Source of the DNA: Bacillota bacterium
GTDB lineage: Bacteria; Bacillota; Clostridia; Oscillospirales; Oscillospiraceae
Assembly (NCBI GenBank): GCA_023386265.1
Contig: JAEWKA010000004.1
Coordinates: forward strand, 62,001-126,000
Direction: 5' to 3'
Length of the DNA: 64,000 nucleotides
The notes below the pieces were generated by a model. It made no database searches and had not been told where the DNA came from. It was given only the letters and a program-made list of their open reading frames with translations. Every line of letters starts with the position of its first letter. Position 1 is the stretch's first letter. A program made the translations under genes and the position numbers. This document shows positions 44,905-52,095 of this stretch, in pieces.

Positions 44905-45276
44905 GCCCTTAGCGGCGCATGCTAAAGTGCTTATATGTACCTAAACAAGCATATTTAATCATTGATTTGTTGTCAAAATTGTTGTCAATTTTTGAGCCAA
45001 TAAGCGAGAACAGAAAAAATTTTACCTTATGAATACTAGTGCATTATAAATTGGGTGTTTTTATAAATATTGTCACCTGTGTAGCTTGTATTTTGTATAT
45101 TTGGTAAAATAAATATATATGGAATATATTTTTTGTGGGTTTGGGACTGAGCATAGATTTTTTACAAGCATGATAACAGAGTAACCAACTTTTTGTTAAA
45201 GAGAAATCGATCGAATCTTTGTGCGCTACGCTTAAAATTTGATCTTTTTTATATCGGTACGAAAGGAAGATATCAC
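44905..45276. other. Gap after the tRNA cluster with a short direct repeat
   Basis: AT-rich gap before the chemotaxis receptor gene. TTGTTGTCAA occurs twice in a row, two bases apart, near 44967-44988, reminiscent of sequence left beside tRNA-integrated elements, but no integrase gene or tRNA-end duplication is visible. No convincing promoter was found. Confidence 0.35.
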
Positions 45277-46725
45277 ATGCAGAAGCTACATAAAATCAAC
45301 GTAATCGTTTTATGGATATGCGCAGCACTGATGATTGCTTTTATAACCCTATCAAGCGGGTTTACCCACGCGACCATTGTAAGCGATATCGGGATGGTAA
45401 TCGGAATCACAATAATAACAATCCTGTATTTTTCGAAAGCGAATGATGTTGTTAAAGGAACCGGTATTACTGTCATAATAGCAATCGCATGTCTTGCAAC
45501 TTCTATAGCGCAGGGCGGAAATGACGCTACATTCATTCTTTCATTTATCATGATTGGAATGGCGCTGCTCTATTTTAATAAAATTATTATTATATCATTT
45601 ATCGCAATCTATATACCTATTTGTATAGTTGCAGGTATTATAAATCCGGTCTATGTATCTGGTCCCGGAGCAACGATGAGATTATGCATAGAGGATATAT
45701 TCGCATATACCGTTGTCGGTGTTCTGATGATTATAGCCACGAATCGCGGAGGGCGACTTGTCGCTTCCTCAAACAAAATGTTGAGCAGGATTAGAGAGGA
45801 TGCTGACACGACCAACGACGTTATCCAGCAGCTGAATGTATCGATGGAAGAGAGCTCGCAGAACATAGGAAGCCTAACCTATCAGATTCAGGAGATAAGC
45901 GATGCAACATATGAAATGGAGACCTTGACAAAAGCAATGAATTCCTCAGCGACCTCATTAAGCGCACTGGTTTCGGATACAGTGAATGCGCTAGATCAAA
46001 ATGTAGTCCTGAATAAGGAAATGGAAAAGAAATTTAAGGAAGTCGAAGTTGCCGTCCATAACGGTAACGACGGAGCATCAGAAGTTAAAGCAACATTAGA
46101 CTCGATGAAGGATACTGTTACTGCTGCAGGTGAGGCGGCAGAGATTCTTCTCGGAAAGATTTCTTCAGTAAACTTAATCCTTAAAGAGATTAATAAAATA
46201 ACCATGAGGACAAACATGCTTTCGATTAACGCATCAATCGAGGCAGCACAAGCCGGAGCTAACGGAAAGGGGTTTGCTGTCGTCGCAAGTGAGATAAAGA
46301 GCCTTGCTGATGAAAGCAGCGAATCAGCAAAAGGGATTCAACAAATTATATCAGAACTATCTTTGCAGGTTGAAGATGTTGCTGCGAAAACTGCCGCCGG
46401 AACTAAATCGGCAATTGCGGGCATGGAAAGCATGGGAAAGCTGCTTATAACCTTGAATGAAATCAGCAGCGCAAATGAAACCGTTGCAAATGTGGTTATG
46501 AAAGAAACGCAGACTAATGAGGTCGTCAACAGCAAATTTGAGACGGTATCTTCGGAGATAGGCGGTCTTGTAGAAAATGTTATAAGCATCAGCCAAACAA
46601 TTGAATCGGTATCTTCAGATATTTACAGACAGAATGACTCAATAAAAAATGTAAACAGAGAAATTAGCAAAATGAAATCAGTTACTATGAGCTTGAACAG
46701 AAGCGAAGAATTGTCGGAGTGCTGA
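45277..46725 (+). CDS. Methyl-accepting chemotaxis protein (membrane-embedded sensor, no HAMP)
   Basis: 482 residues. The first 160 residues hold about six membrane helices with only short loops, so there is no normal extracytoplasmic sensor domain. A linker (about 165-190) leads directly into the coiled-coil signalling domain. The hairpin tip is near NMLSINASIEAAQAGANGKG, followed by FAVVASEIKSLADESSE, the strongly conserved MCP core. No HAMP domain is recognisable. The ATG at 45277 follows AAAGGAAG; upstream in-frame starts lack a ribosome site. No che genes are in the window. Confidence 0.88.
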   Translation: MQKLHKINVIVLWICAALMIAFITLSSGFTHATIVSDIGMVIGITIITILYFSKANDVVKGTGITVIIAIACLATSIAQGGNDATFILSFIMIGMALLYFNKIIIISFIAIYIPICIVAGIINPVYVSGPGATMRLCIEDIFAYTVVGVLMIIATNRGGRLVASSNKMLSRIREDADTTNDVIQQLNVSMEESSQNIGSLTYQIQEISDATYEMETLTKAMNSSATSLSALVSDTVNALDQNVVLNKEMEKKFKEVEVAVHNGNDGASEVKATLDSMKDTVTAAGEAAEILLGKISSVNLILKEINKITMRTNMLSINASIEAAQAGANGKGFAVVASEIKSLADESSESAKGIQQIISELSLQVEDVAAKTAAGTKSAIAGMESMGKLLITLNEISSANETVANVVMKETQTNEVVNSKFETVSSEIGGLVENVISISQTIESVSSDIYRQNDSIKNVNREISKMKSVTMSLNRSEELSEC

Positions 46726-46765
46726 TCGGCAACGCTTAATTCGCCCGTTCAGGACGGATTATCAT

Positions 46766-46809
46766 ATCAAAAGGACTTAAACCCTGGAGGTTAAGTCCTT
46801 TTGATTTTA
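46766..46809 (+). terminator. Terminator after the chemotaxis receptor
   Basis: A 15-bp stem (46766-46780 with 46791-46805), ten-base loop, then TTTTA. Confidence 0.88.
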
Positions 46810-46881
46810 TAACATTTATGATATAGTGCTTTAAAGGCAGGTAAGCCTTAGATAGAACTCGCAGGAGGAAAAGCTGTATTT

Positions 46882-47535
46882 ATGGGAACATACTTTAATC
46901 CGGGCTGTGCTTTGAGCATCTATAAGCCGGAAATGGAAAACAGAATATTGGCATTTTTAAATAAAAACTATGGAGCAGTAGAGCTGCACAAAATCTGTTG
47001 TCACCATAATCCAGGTTTAGAAAAAGGCTCATTGATTATCAATGTATGTGCGGGTTGCGACAGACGCTTTCGAAGCTTATATGAAGGTATAACGACAATT
47101 TCTTTGTGGGAAATCCTTGATGGCTTGAACACCTTTCCTTACCCCGACTATAAGGGTTTGAAGATGTCAGTTCACGATGCCTGCCCTGTTCGCGAAAAGC
47201 CGCAGGTGCATCAGGCCGTGCGAAGTTTGCTGCGTAAGATGAATATCGAGGTAGTGGAAACGGAGTTCAATGGAACACGCTCAATCTGCTGCGGAGATGA
47301 TTTCTATACGAAAATACCGCTGGAGCAGGTTCATCTGCAAATGAAGAAACGAGCTTCTTCCATGCCTTGCGACGATGTCTGCGTTTATTGTGTTTCCTGC
47401 GTCAAATCAATGTATATCGGCGGCAAGACCCCGAGATATCTTATAGACCTTTTGATGAATGAAATGACCGAGCTGCAGATATATGATACTGTGGAGTGGC
47501 ACAAACAAATACAGGCTTATATTGATGAGCATTAA
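46882..47535 (+). CDS. CCG-domain Fe-S protein (HdrB-like)
   Basis: 217 residues. Two cysteine-rich blocks are seen: NPGC near residue 9 with CCHHNPG and CAGC (about 39-57), then HDACPVRE, RSICCGDDF and CVYCVSC (about 98-172). They resemble the CCG repeats of heterodisulfide reductase subunit B, glycolate oxidase GlpC and LutA, which bind an unusual iron-sulfur cluster. As a stand-alone protein it probably acts in electron transfer or thiol-disulfide reduction. The partner is unknown. AGGAGG lies 12 or so bases before the ATG, a little far. Confidence 0.75.
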   Translation: MGTYFNPGCALSIYKPEMENRILAFLNKNYGAVELHKICCHHNPGLEKGSLIINVCAGCDRRFRSLYEGITTISLWEILDGLNTFPYPDYKGLKMSVHDACPVREKPQVHQAVRSLLRKMNIEVVETEFNGTRSICCGDDFYTKIPLEQVHLQMKKRASSMPCDDVCVYCVSCVKSMYIGGKTPRYLIDLLMNEMTELQIYDTVEWHKQIQAYIDEH

Positions 47536-47579
47536 GTAATTAACTGGCGCAATCTCAGGACGGACGACACAAGAAAGTG

Positions 47580-47606
47580 GGCGGAGGTACTTAGAATACC
47601 TCCGCC
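47580..47606 (+). terminator. Hairpin after the CCG-domain gene
   Basis: GGCGGAGGTA pairs perfectly with TACCTCCGCC across seven bases; the following GTTATCTT is a weak T-run. Confidence 0.7.
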
Positions 47607-47647
47607 GTTATCTTAAGAAAACACTATACAAAGCTCGTCTAAAGATG

Positions 47648-47676
47648 TTGACAAAAAAAACAGAACAAGGTATAAT
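47648..47676 (+). promoter_or_regulatory. Consensus promoter of tRNA-Thr
   Basis: Perfect TTGACA (47648-47653) and TATAAT (47671-47676), spacer 17, about 33 bases before the tRNA. Confidence 0.92.
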
Positions 47677-47709
47677 CAATCTCGCGCATTGTCGCAAAAC
47701 ATGATATTT

Positions 47710-47785
47710 GCTGGATTAGCTCACTCGGTAGAGCACATCACTCGTAATGATGAGGTAGCGAGTTCGATTCTCGCATCCAGCTCCA
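47710..47785 (+). tRNA. tRNA-Thr (CGT)
   Basis: A 76-base cloverleaf; acceptor GCTGGAT/ATCCAGC, anticodon CGT in CTCGTAA, perfect T-stem GCGAG/CTCGC, encoded CCA. A small GCCCTGC...GCAGGGC hairpin follows as its terminator. Confidence 0.95.
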
Positions 47786-47840
47786 AGAAGCCCTGCAGTC
47801 AATAGACAGCAGGGCTTTGTGATATCCTCATGGTACATTC

Positions 47841-48278
47841 TCAGGTGTTATCCTTTTGCCTGTGCCGCATCTTCTCAAGGTCGCATCGCACGCACAAACC
47901 GGTGTGACAGCAAACCGATCCGCCGCAGGACGGACAAGCCCATTTTTCCTTCTGCGAGCGCAGAAAATCATCCATGCCGATATCTCGTATGGCAATCAGG
48001 TTTTCAATCATGCTCATGTTGTACTTTGTACGGTAACGCTTGTCAAGCGCCTTGAGCCGCTTGCATGGGAAAGCGTTACATTCGAAGCAGTAGCGGACTT
48101 GTCCATTCGCCAGCTTCTCGCAGCTTCCTGCCATGTGCAGGCAGCCCTGTCCGCGTGGGATGCAGCCGTCGCAATACATTCTGTGAAATCCTTGCTTTTT
48201 GAGGTCGTTTTGCTTTGCCTGATAAGCAATGCATAGCGCACAGTTCATACCACACGGAGCGATAAGTATCTCTTGCAT
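47841..48278 (-). CDS. DUF3795 cysteine-rich protein
   Basis: 145 residues with 16 cysteines by my count. The opening PCGMNCALCIAY is the DUF3795 hallmark. Further cysteine pairs follow (YCDGC, GCLHMAGSC, YCFECNAFPC, CPSCGGSVCCHTGLCVRC), suggesting zinc or iron-sulfur binding. Function is unknown; family members often occur in anaerobes. The ATG at 48278 has AGGAG ten bases upstream. The gene ends close to the tRNA-Thr terminator on the opposite strand. Confidence 0.8.
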   Translation of the reverse strand: MQEILIAPCGMNCALCIAYQAKQNDLKKQGFHRMYCDGCIPRGQGCLHMAGSCEKLANGQVRYCFECNAFPCKRLKALDKRYRTKYNMSMIENLIAIRDIGMDDFLRSQKEKWACPSCGGSVCCHTGLCVRCDLEKMRHRQKDNT

Positions 48279-48372
48279 AGTTCGGCAACTCCTATTCTTA
48301 AAAGTGAGGTTGTCTGATGGACTATAGCTTATTATAACATGGCAGACTTGCTCTGAAAAGCATCACGCTATA

Positions 48373-48409
48373 AAAGACAGCAGGAACTATAACAGTTCCT
48401 GCTGTCTTT
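48373..48409 (-). terminator. Terminator after the cupin gene
   Basis: A 16-bp perfect stem (48373-48388 with 48394-48409) with T-run on the minus strand. Confidence 0.9.
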
Positions 48410-48422
48410 GCGCGCTATATTA

Positions 48423-48878
48423 TTAATGTTTTTCGGCGGCAGCGTCCGCTTTGGTAACATGAATTGTACCCTTCGGATGATTTGGCGGCGCATATATGGA
48501 GTAAAGCTTCAGTGGTATATTGCCTTTATTAAACAAATTGTGCCAGGTTCCGGCAGGAACAAAAATTGCGTAGTCTTTCGAAACGTTTCTGTGAAGATTT
48601 AAATTGTCTTTGCTGTTACCCATCATCACAATACCCTGACCCTGTTCGATTCTTAAGAACTGGTCAGTGTCCGGATGCATTTCAGCTCCGATGTCCCCGC
48701 CGACTGGGATGCTCATCAATGTGGCCTGTAAATGAGTACCCGTCCATAACGCCGTACGAAAGGTATTGTTCTGTTTAGTGGCTTTATCGATATTTATAAC
48801 AAACGGCTCCGGACCGTAGTCCCTTAGCATGATATCGTTTATGCGGCTGTTATCGGTAAAAGAGCACATCCCATACAT
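48423..48878 (-). CDS. Cupin-domain protein
   Basis: 151 residues forming one cupin barrel. Motif 1 (GAEMHPDTDQFLRIEQG, about residues 60-76) has one His, Asp and Gln in place of the usual HxH...E. Motif 2 (VPAGTWHNLFNKG, about 105-117) has the conserved histidine. A single metal site is likely. Such proteins range from isomerases to binding proteins; no specific role can be assigned. The ATG at 48878 follows GGGAG; an upstream TTG overlaps the ribosome site. Confidence 0.85.
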   Translation of the reverse strand: MYGMCSFTDNSRINDIMLRDYGPEPFVINIDKATKQNNTFRTALWTGTHLQATLMSIPVGGDIGAEMHPDTDQFLRIEQGQGIVMMGNSKDNLNLHRNVSKDYAIFVPAGTWHNLFNKGNIPLKLYSIYAPPNHPKGTIHVTKADAAAEKH

Positions 48879-48965
48879 AATATTCAACTCCCTTTGCTTA
48901 CTAAGTCATTATATGAATTCTAAGCCGGAGCTGTGTGTCAGTGAATAAACAGCCACTTTAAGATG

Positions 48966-48995
48966 AAAATCCCCGATTTCTTTACGAAATCGGGG
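48966..48995 (-). terminator. Terminator of tRNA-Leu
   Basis: CCCCGATTTC pairs with GAAATCGGGG across five bases (48971-48995); ATTTT follows on the minus strand. Confidence 0.82.
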
Positions 48996-49003
48996 ATAAT
49001 TAT

Positions 49004-49091
49004 TGGTGCGCGAGGGGGGACTTGAACCCCCACGCCCGTGAAGAGCACCGGCACCTGAAGCCGGCGAGTCTGCCGATTCCACCACTCGCGC
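49004..49091 (-). tRNA. tRNA-Leu (CAG)
   Basis: An 88-base class II tRNA with a long variable arm, acceptor GCGCGAG/CTCGCGC, anticodon CAG in CTTCAGG, perfect GGGGG/CCCCC T-stem and encoded CCA. Confidence 0.95.
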
Positions 49092-49111
49092 ATAACATGG
49101 AATGCCCGATA

Positions 49112-49140
49112 ATAGTAGCATTTCTGCGGGCATTAGTCAA
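49112..49140 (-). promoter_or_regulatory. Promoter of tRNA-Leu
   Basis: On the minus strand, TTGACT (49135-49140) and TACTAT (49112-49117), spacer 17. Confidence 0.65.
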
Positions 49141-49154
49141 GAGCTTTTTTGGAT

Positions 49155-49188
49155 AAAAACAGGACGCGGTAAAAAATTCCGCGTCCTG
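49155..49188 (-). terminator. Terminator after glnS
   Basis: CAGGACGCGG pairs with CCGCGTCCTG (49160-49188), then five T on the minus strand. Confidence 0.9.
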
Positions 49189-49204
49189 AAATCTTATTTT
49201 CATT

Positions 49205-50866
49205 TTACTTATTGAAACTGTCCTTAAGCGCGACGGAGCGATTGAAGACGAGATGCTCTTTTGAGCTGTCGCGATTGTCGACACAGAAATAGCCCTTGCG
49301 CATAAACTGATAGGACTGCGGGAAAGTTGCGTTCTCAAGACTCTTTTCGACCTTGCAACCCTTTAAAACCATAAGCGAATCAGGATTAAGACAATCGAGG
49401 AAGTCCTTGTCGCCGCCGTCGGGGTCGGGGTCGGAAAACAGATTGTCATAGATACGGACTTCCGCATCTACTGCTGTTTTAGCGTCGACCCAGTGTATCG
49501 TCGACTTGACCTTACGTCCATCCTTGGGGTCGCCGCCGGAGGATTCGGGGTCATATTCGGCGAGGACTTCAACTACATTGCCGTTTTCGTCCTTAATGCA
49601 GCCTGTGCATTTGGCAACGTACGCACCTTTCAGGCGAACCTCATTGCCGGGGAACAGACGGAAATATTTTGGAACCGGAACCTCCATGAAGTCCTCGGCC
49701 TCGATGTAAAGGTTTCGTGAGAAGGTGACTTCGCGCTCGCCGTCCTCGGGGCGGTTAGGGTTATTCTCGACCATAAAGATTTCGGTTTTGTCCTCAGGGT
49801 AGTTTGTTATCGTGAGTTTAAGAGGCTCAAGCACCGCCATAACGCGGGTTGCAATTTCGTTCAGGTCATCGCGCAGACAATGCTCAAGAAAACCATATTC
49901 AACGGTGCTGGGCATCTTTGCAACGCCAATTCGGTCGCAGAAGCTCAGAATAGATTTCGGAGTGTAGCCGCGGCGGCGCAGTCCGCAGAGCGTGGGCATA
50001 CGGGGATCGTCCCAGCCGGAAACGCGGCCCTCCTCGACGAGCTTGCGAAGCTTGCGCTTGGACATGACCGTGTAGTTGATGCCGAGACGCGCAAATTCAA
50101 TTTGGCGCGGTGTGGAGGGGACTGAGACATTTTCCACAACCCAGTTATATAATGGACGGTGATCCTCATACTCCAAGGAGCAAAGTGAGTGAGTAACGCC
50201 CTCGATAGCGTCCTGAATCGGGTGGGCAAAATCATACATCGGGAAGATGCACCATTTTGTGCCCTGCCTATGATGCTCAATGTAGCGTATGCGGTAAAGC
50301 ACAGGATCGCGCATATTGAAATTGCCGCTGGCAAGGTCAATCTTTGCACGTAGAGTATATTTTCCTTCAGGGAATTCGCCTGCACGCATCCGGCGGAAGA
50401 GGTCAAGGCTTTCCTCAATCGGCCTGTCCCTATTGGGGCTTCTCGCCGGTGTGTCGGTGCCGCCGCGGTATTCCTTGAATTCCTCCGGAGATAAACCGCA
50501 GACATAGGCAAGTCCTTTTTTTATAAGCTCTTCCGCGTAGCCATAGGTCTGCTCGAAATAATCGGAGCCGTAGAAAAACCTGTCGCCCCAGTCGAAGCCC
50601 AGCCAGTGGATGTCTTCCTGGATGGCGTCAACGAACTCGGTGTCCTCCTTGGCGGGATTGGTGTCATCCATACGCAGGTTGCACACGCCGCCGTATTTCT
50701 GAGCTGTACCGAAGTCGATATATATAGCCTTAGCGTGACCGATGTGCAGATAGCCGTTGGGCTCCGGCGGGAATCGGGTGTGAACCTTTTTGCCCGCGTA
50801 GGCTCCGCCTTCCGCAAGATCCTCGTCAATAAAATCGTGTATAAAGTTGCTGGTGTTTTCGTTCAT
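49205..50866 (-). CDS. glnS: Glutaminyl-tRNA synthetase
   Basis: 553 residues, class I synthetase. The HIGH motif is in PPEPNGYLHIGHAKAI (about 33-48); the KMSKS-like motif is VMSKRKLRK; the GlnRS-type anticodon-binding beta-barrels fill the C-terminal 200 residues. It charges tRNA-Gln directly with glutamine. The start at 50866 is preferred to the ATG five codons earlier because GGATGG lies before it. It diverges from the flavoprotein reductase gene and has its own terminator. Confidence 0.95.
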   Translation of the reverse strand: MNENTSNFIHDFIDEDLAEGGAYAGKKVHTRFPPEPNGYLHIGHAKAIYIDFGTAQKYGGVCNLRMDDTNPAKEDTEFVDAIQEDIHWLGFDWGDRFFYGSDYFEQTYGYAEELIKKGLAYVCGLSPEEFKEYRGGTDTPARSPNRDRPIEESLDLFRRMRAGEFPEGKYTLRAKIDLASGNFNMRDPVLYRIRYIEHHRQGTKWCIFPMYDFAHPIQDAIEGVTHSLCSLEYEDHRPLYNWVVENVSVPSTPRQIEFARLGINYTVMSKRKLRKLVEEGRVSGWDDPRMPTLCGLRRRGYTPKSILSFCDRIGVAKMPSTVEYGFLEHCLRDDLNEIATRVMAVLEPLKLTITNYPEDKTEIFMVENNPNRPEDGEREVTFSRNLYIEAEDFMEVPVPKYFRLFPGNEVRLKGAYVAKCTGCIKDENGNVVEVLAEYDPESSGGDPKDGRKVKSTIHWVDAKTAVDAEVRIYDNLFSDPDPDGGDKDFLDCLNPDSLMVLKGCKVEKSLENATFPQSYQFMRKGYFCVDNRDSSKEHLVFNRSVALKDSFNK

Positions 50867-50985
50867 AATATGACCATCCATACTTTTATTATGTTACTAT
50901 TATAAACGATGATTGTGGTAATTACAATAATTCCGTGTTAAAATACGGTTATATACGACAAAAAGCGTAGGAGGGAATCGGAAAT

Positions 50986-51795
50986 ATGACGGACATTATA
51001 ATAATCGGCGGAGGACCTGCGGGAGTTTCCGCCGCGCTGACCGCCAAGAACAGAGGCAAAAGCGTAAAGATAATCTCAAACAGCGCGGAGCTGAGCAATC
51101 TCTGGAAGGCAAAAAGCGTCGAAAACTATCCCGGTCTGCCTAATGTGAGCGGTGAAGGACTTATGATGACCTTCCGCAAGCAGATCGAGGATTCTGGTAT
51201 TGAAATAATAAACGGCAGAGCGCTGAACGCGCTGTCGATGGGGGCGAGCTTCTCTGTTTCCGTTGGGCAGGATTATTACGAATGTAAAGCAATTATTCTT
51301 ACAACAGGCATCGTTCAGCAGTCGACCTATCCCGGTGAGCAGGAGTTTCTGGGTAGGGGAGTGTCCTACTGCGCAACCTGCGACGGAATGCTTTTCCGCG
51401 GGAAAAAAGTCGCTGTCATCGGGCTCAACGAGGAAGCGGAGAGTGAAGCGAATTTTCTGCGTTCAATCGGCTGCATAGTCGAGTATTTCGATAAAAATAG
51501 AGCAAAAAAGTATGAGATTAAGGGCGAAGAGACTGTGGCAGCTCTCGTTGCAGATGATGTGGTATATCCCGTCGACGGCATTTTCATCCTCCGCAGCACG
51601 ATTGCACCAGCAAGCTTTCTCACGGGGCTCGGGACGTATAGCGGGCATATCATTACGGACGGTGCCATGAAAACAACTGTTGATGGCGTTTTTGCCGCAG
51701 GCGACTGCACAGGCAGACCCTATCAGGTGGCACGCGCCGTTGGGCAGGGAAATACCGCTGCGCTTTCCGCGAGTGAATATCTTGACAAAAAGTAG
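50986..51795 (+). CDS. Thioredoxin reductase-like flavoprotein lacking the NADPH motifs
   Basis: 269 residues, about 40 shorter than usual TrxB. The FAD motif GGGPAGVSAA (8-17), the redox pair CATC (129-132) and the FAD-closing block GVFAAGDCTGRPYQVARAVGQG are intact. The second Rossmann fold begins VAVIGLNEEAESEA rather than GGGxSA, and no HRRxxxR follows. This matches what is known of clostridial ferredoxin-dependent flavin thioredoxin reductases, so ferredoxin is the likely electron donor. No thioredoxin gene is adjacent. GTAGGAGGG precedes the ATG. Confidence 0.82.
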   Translation: MTDIIIIGGGPAGVSAALTAKNRGKSVKIISNSAELSNLWKAKSVENYPGLPNVSGEGLMMTFRKQIEDSGIEIINGRALNALSMGASFSVSVGQDYYECKAIILTTGIVQQSTYPGEQEFLGRGVSYCATCDGMLFRGKKVAVIGLNEEAESEANFLRSIGCIVEYFDKNRAKKYEIKGEETVAALVADDVVYPVDGIFILRSTIAPASFLTGLGTYSGHIITDGAMKTTVDGVFAAGDCTGRPYQVARAVGQGNTAALSASEYLDKK

Positions 51796-51810
51796 TCTAT
51801 AACATATAAT
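51782..51810 (+). promoter_or_regulatory. Consensus promoter of valS
   Basis: Perfect TTGACA (51782-51787) and TATAAT (51805-51810), spacer 17. The -35 lies inside the last codons of the flavoprotein gene. Confidence 0.92.
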
Positions 51811-51819
51811 AACGCAATA

Positions 51820-52040
51820 GTTTAAAGGCACTGATGGAGAAGAATAATCAGCTTGTGCGGCAAAGAGAGAAAGCGTTTGGTGAGAGCTTTCGCGCACTTC
51901 GATTAATGGTCGCTCCTGAGCCGGTCAAAGGAAATGTTGACCCGTGCGCTCACGTTATGAGCATTCGAGTGCGCCGCAAAGCGGCGAATTCAGGTGGTAC
52001 CGCGGTATTTACGCCCTGAGCATATGCTCGGGGCGTTTTT
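51820..52040 (+). promoter_or_regulatory. T-box riboswitch, valine specifier (GUC)
   Basis: Stem I carries AGAGAG and GGTGAGAG distal elements. Its specifier loop presents GTC at 51909-51911, followed by G, matching valine. The T-box sequence CAGGTGGTACCGCGG is at 51991-52005. The terminator hairpin ACGCCCTGAGC...GCTCGGGGCGT plus T-run is at 52011-52040. Uncharged tRNA-Val should permit read-through into valS. Confidence 0.93.
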
Positions 52041-52095
52041 GATTTATTCTGCATACTAATTACGTTTTGTATCGCGGAAATGAGGAGGAAAGAAA

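Noticed and set aside
44962..44990. TTGTTGTCAA direct repeat after the tRNA cluster as an integration scar
   Set aside because: There is no copy of a tRNA 3' end further on, no integrase and no change in gene content, so a former element cannot be supported.
48909..49133. Open frame covering the tRNA-Leu gene
   Set aside because: It reads through the tRNA sequence and its terminator; not a protein gene.
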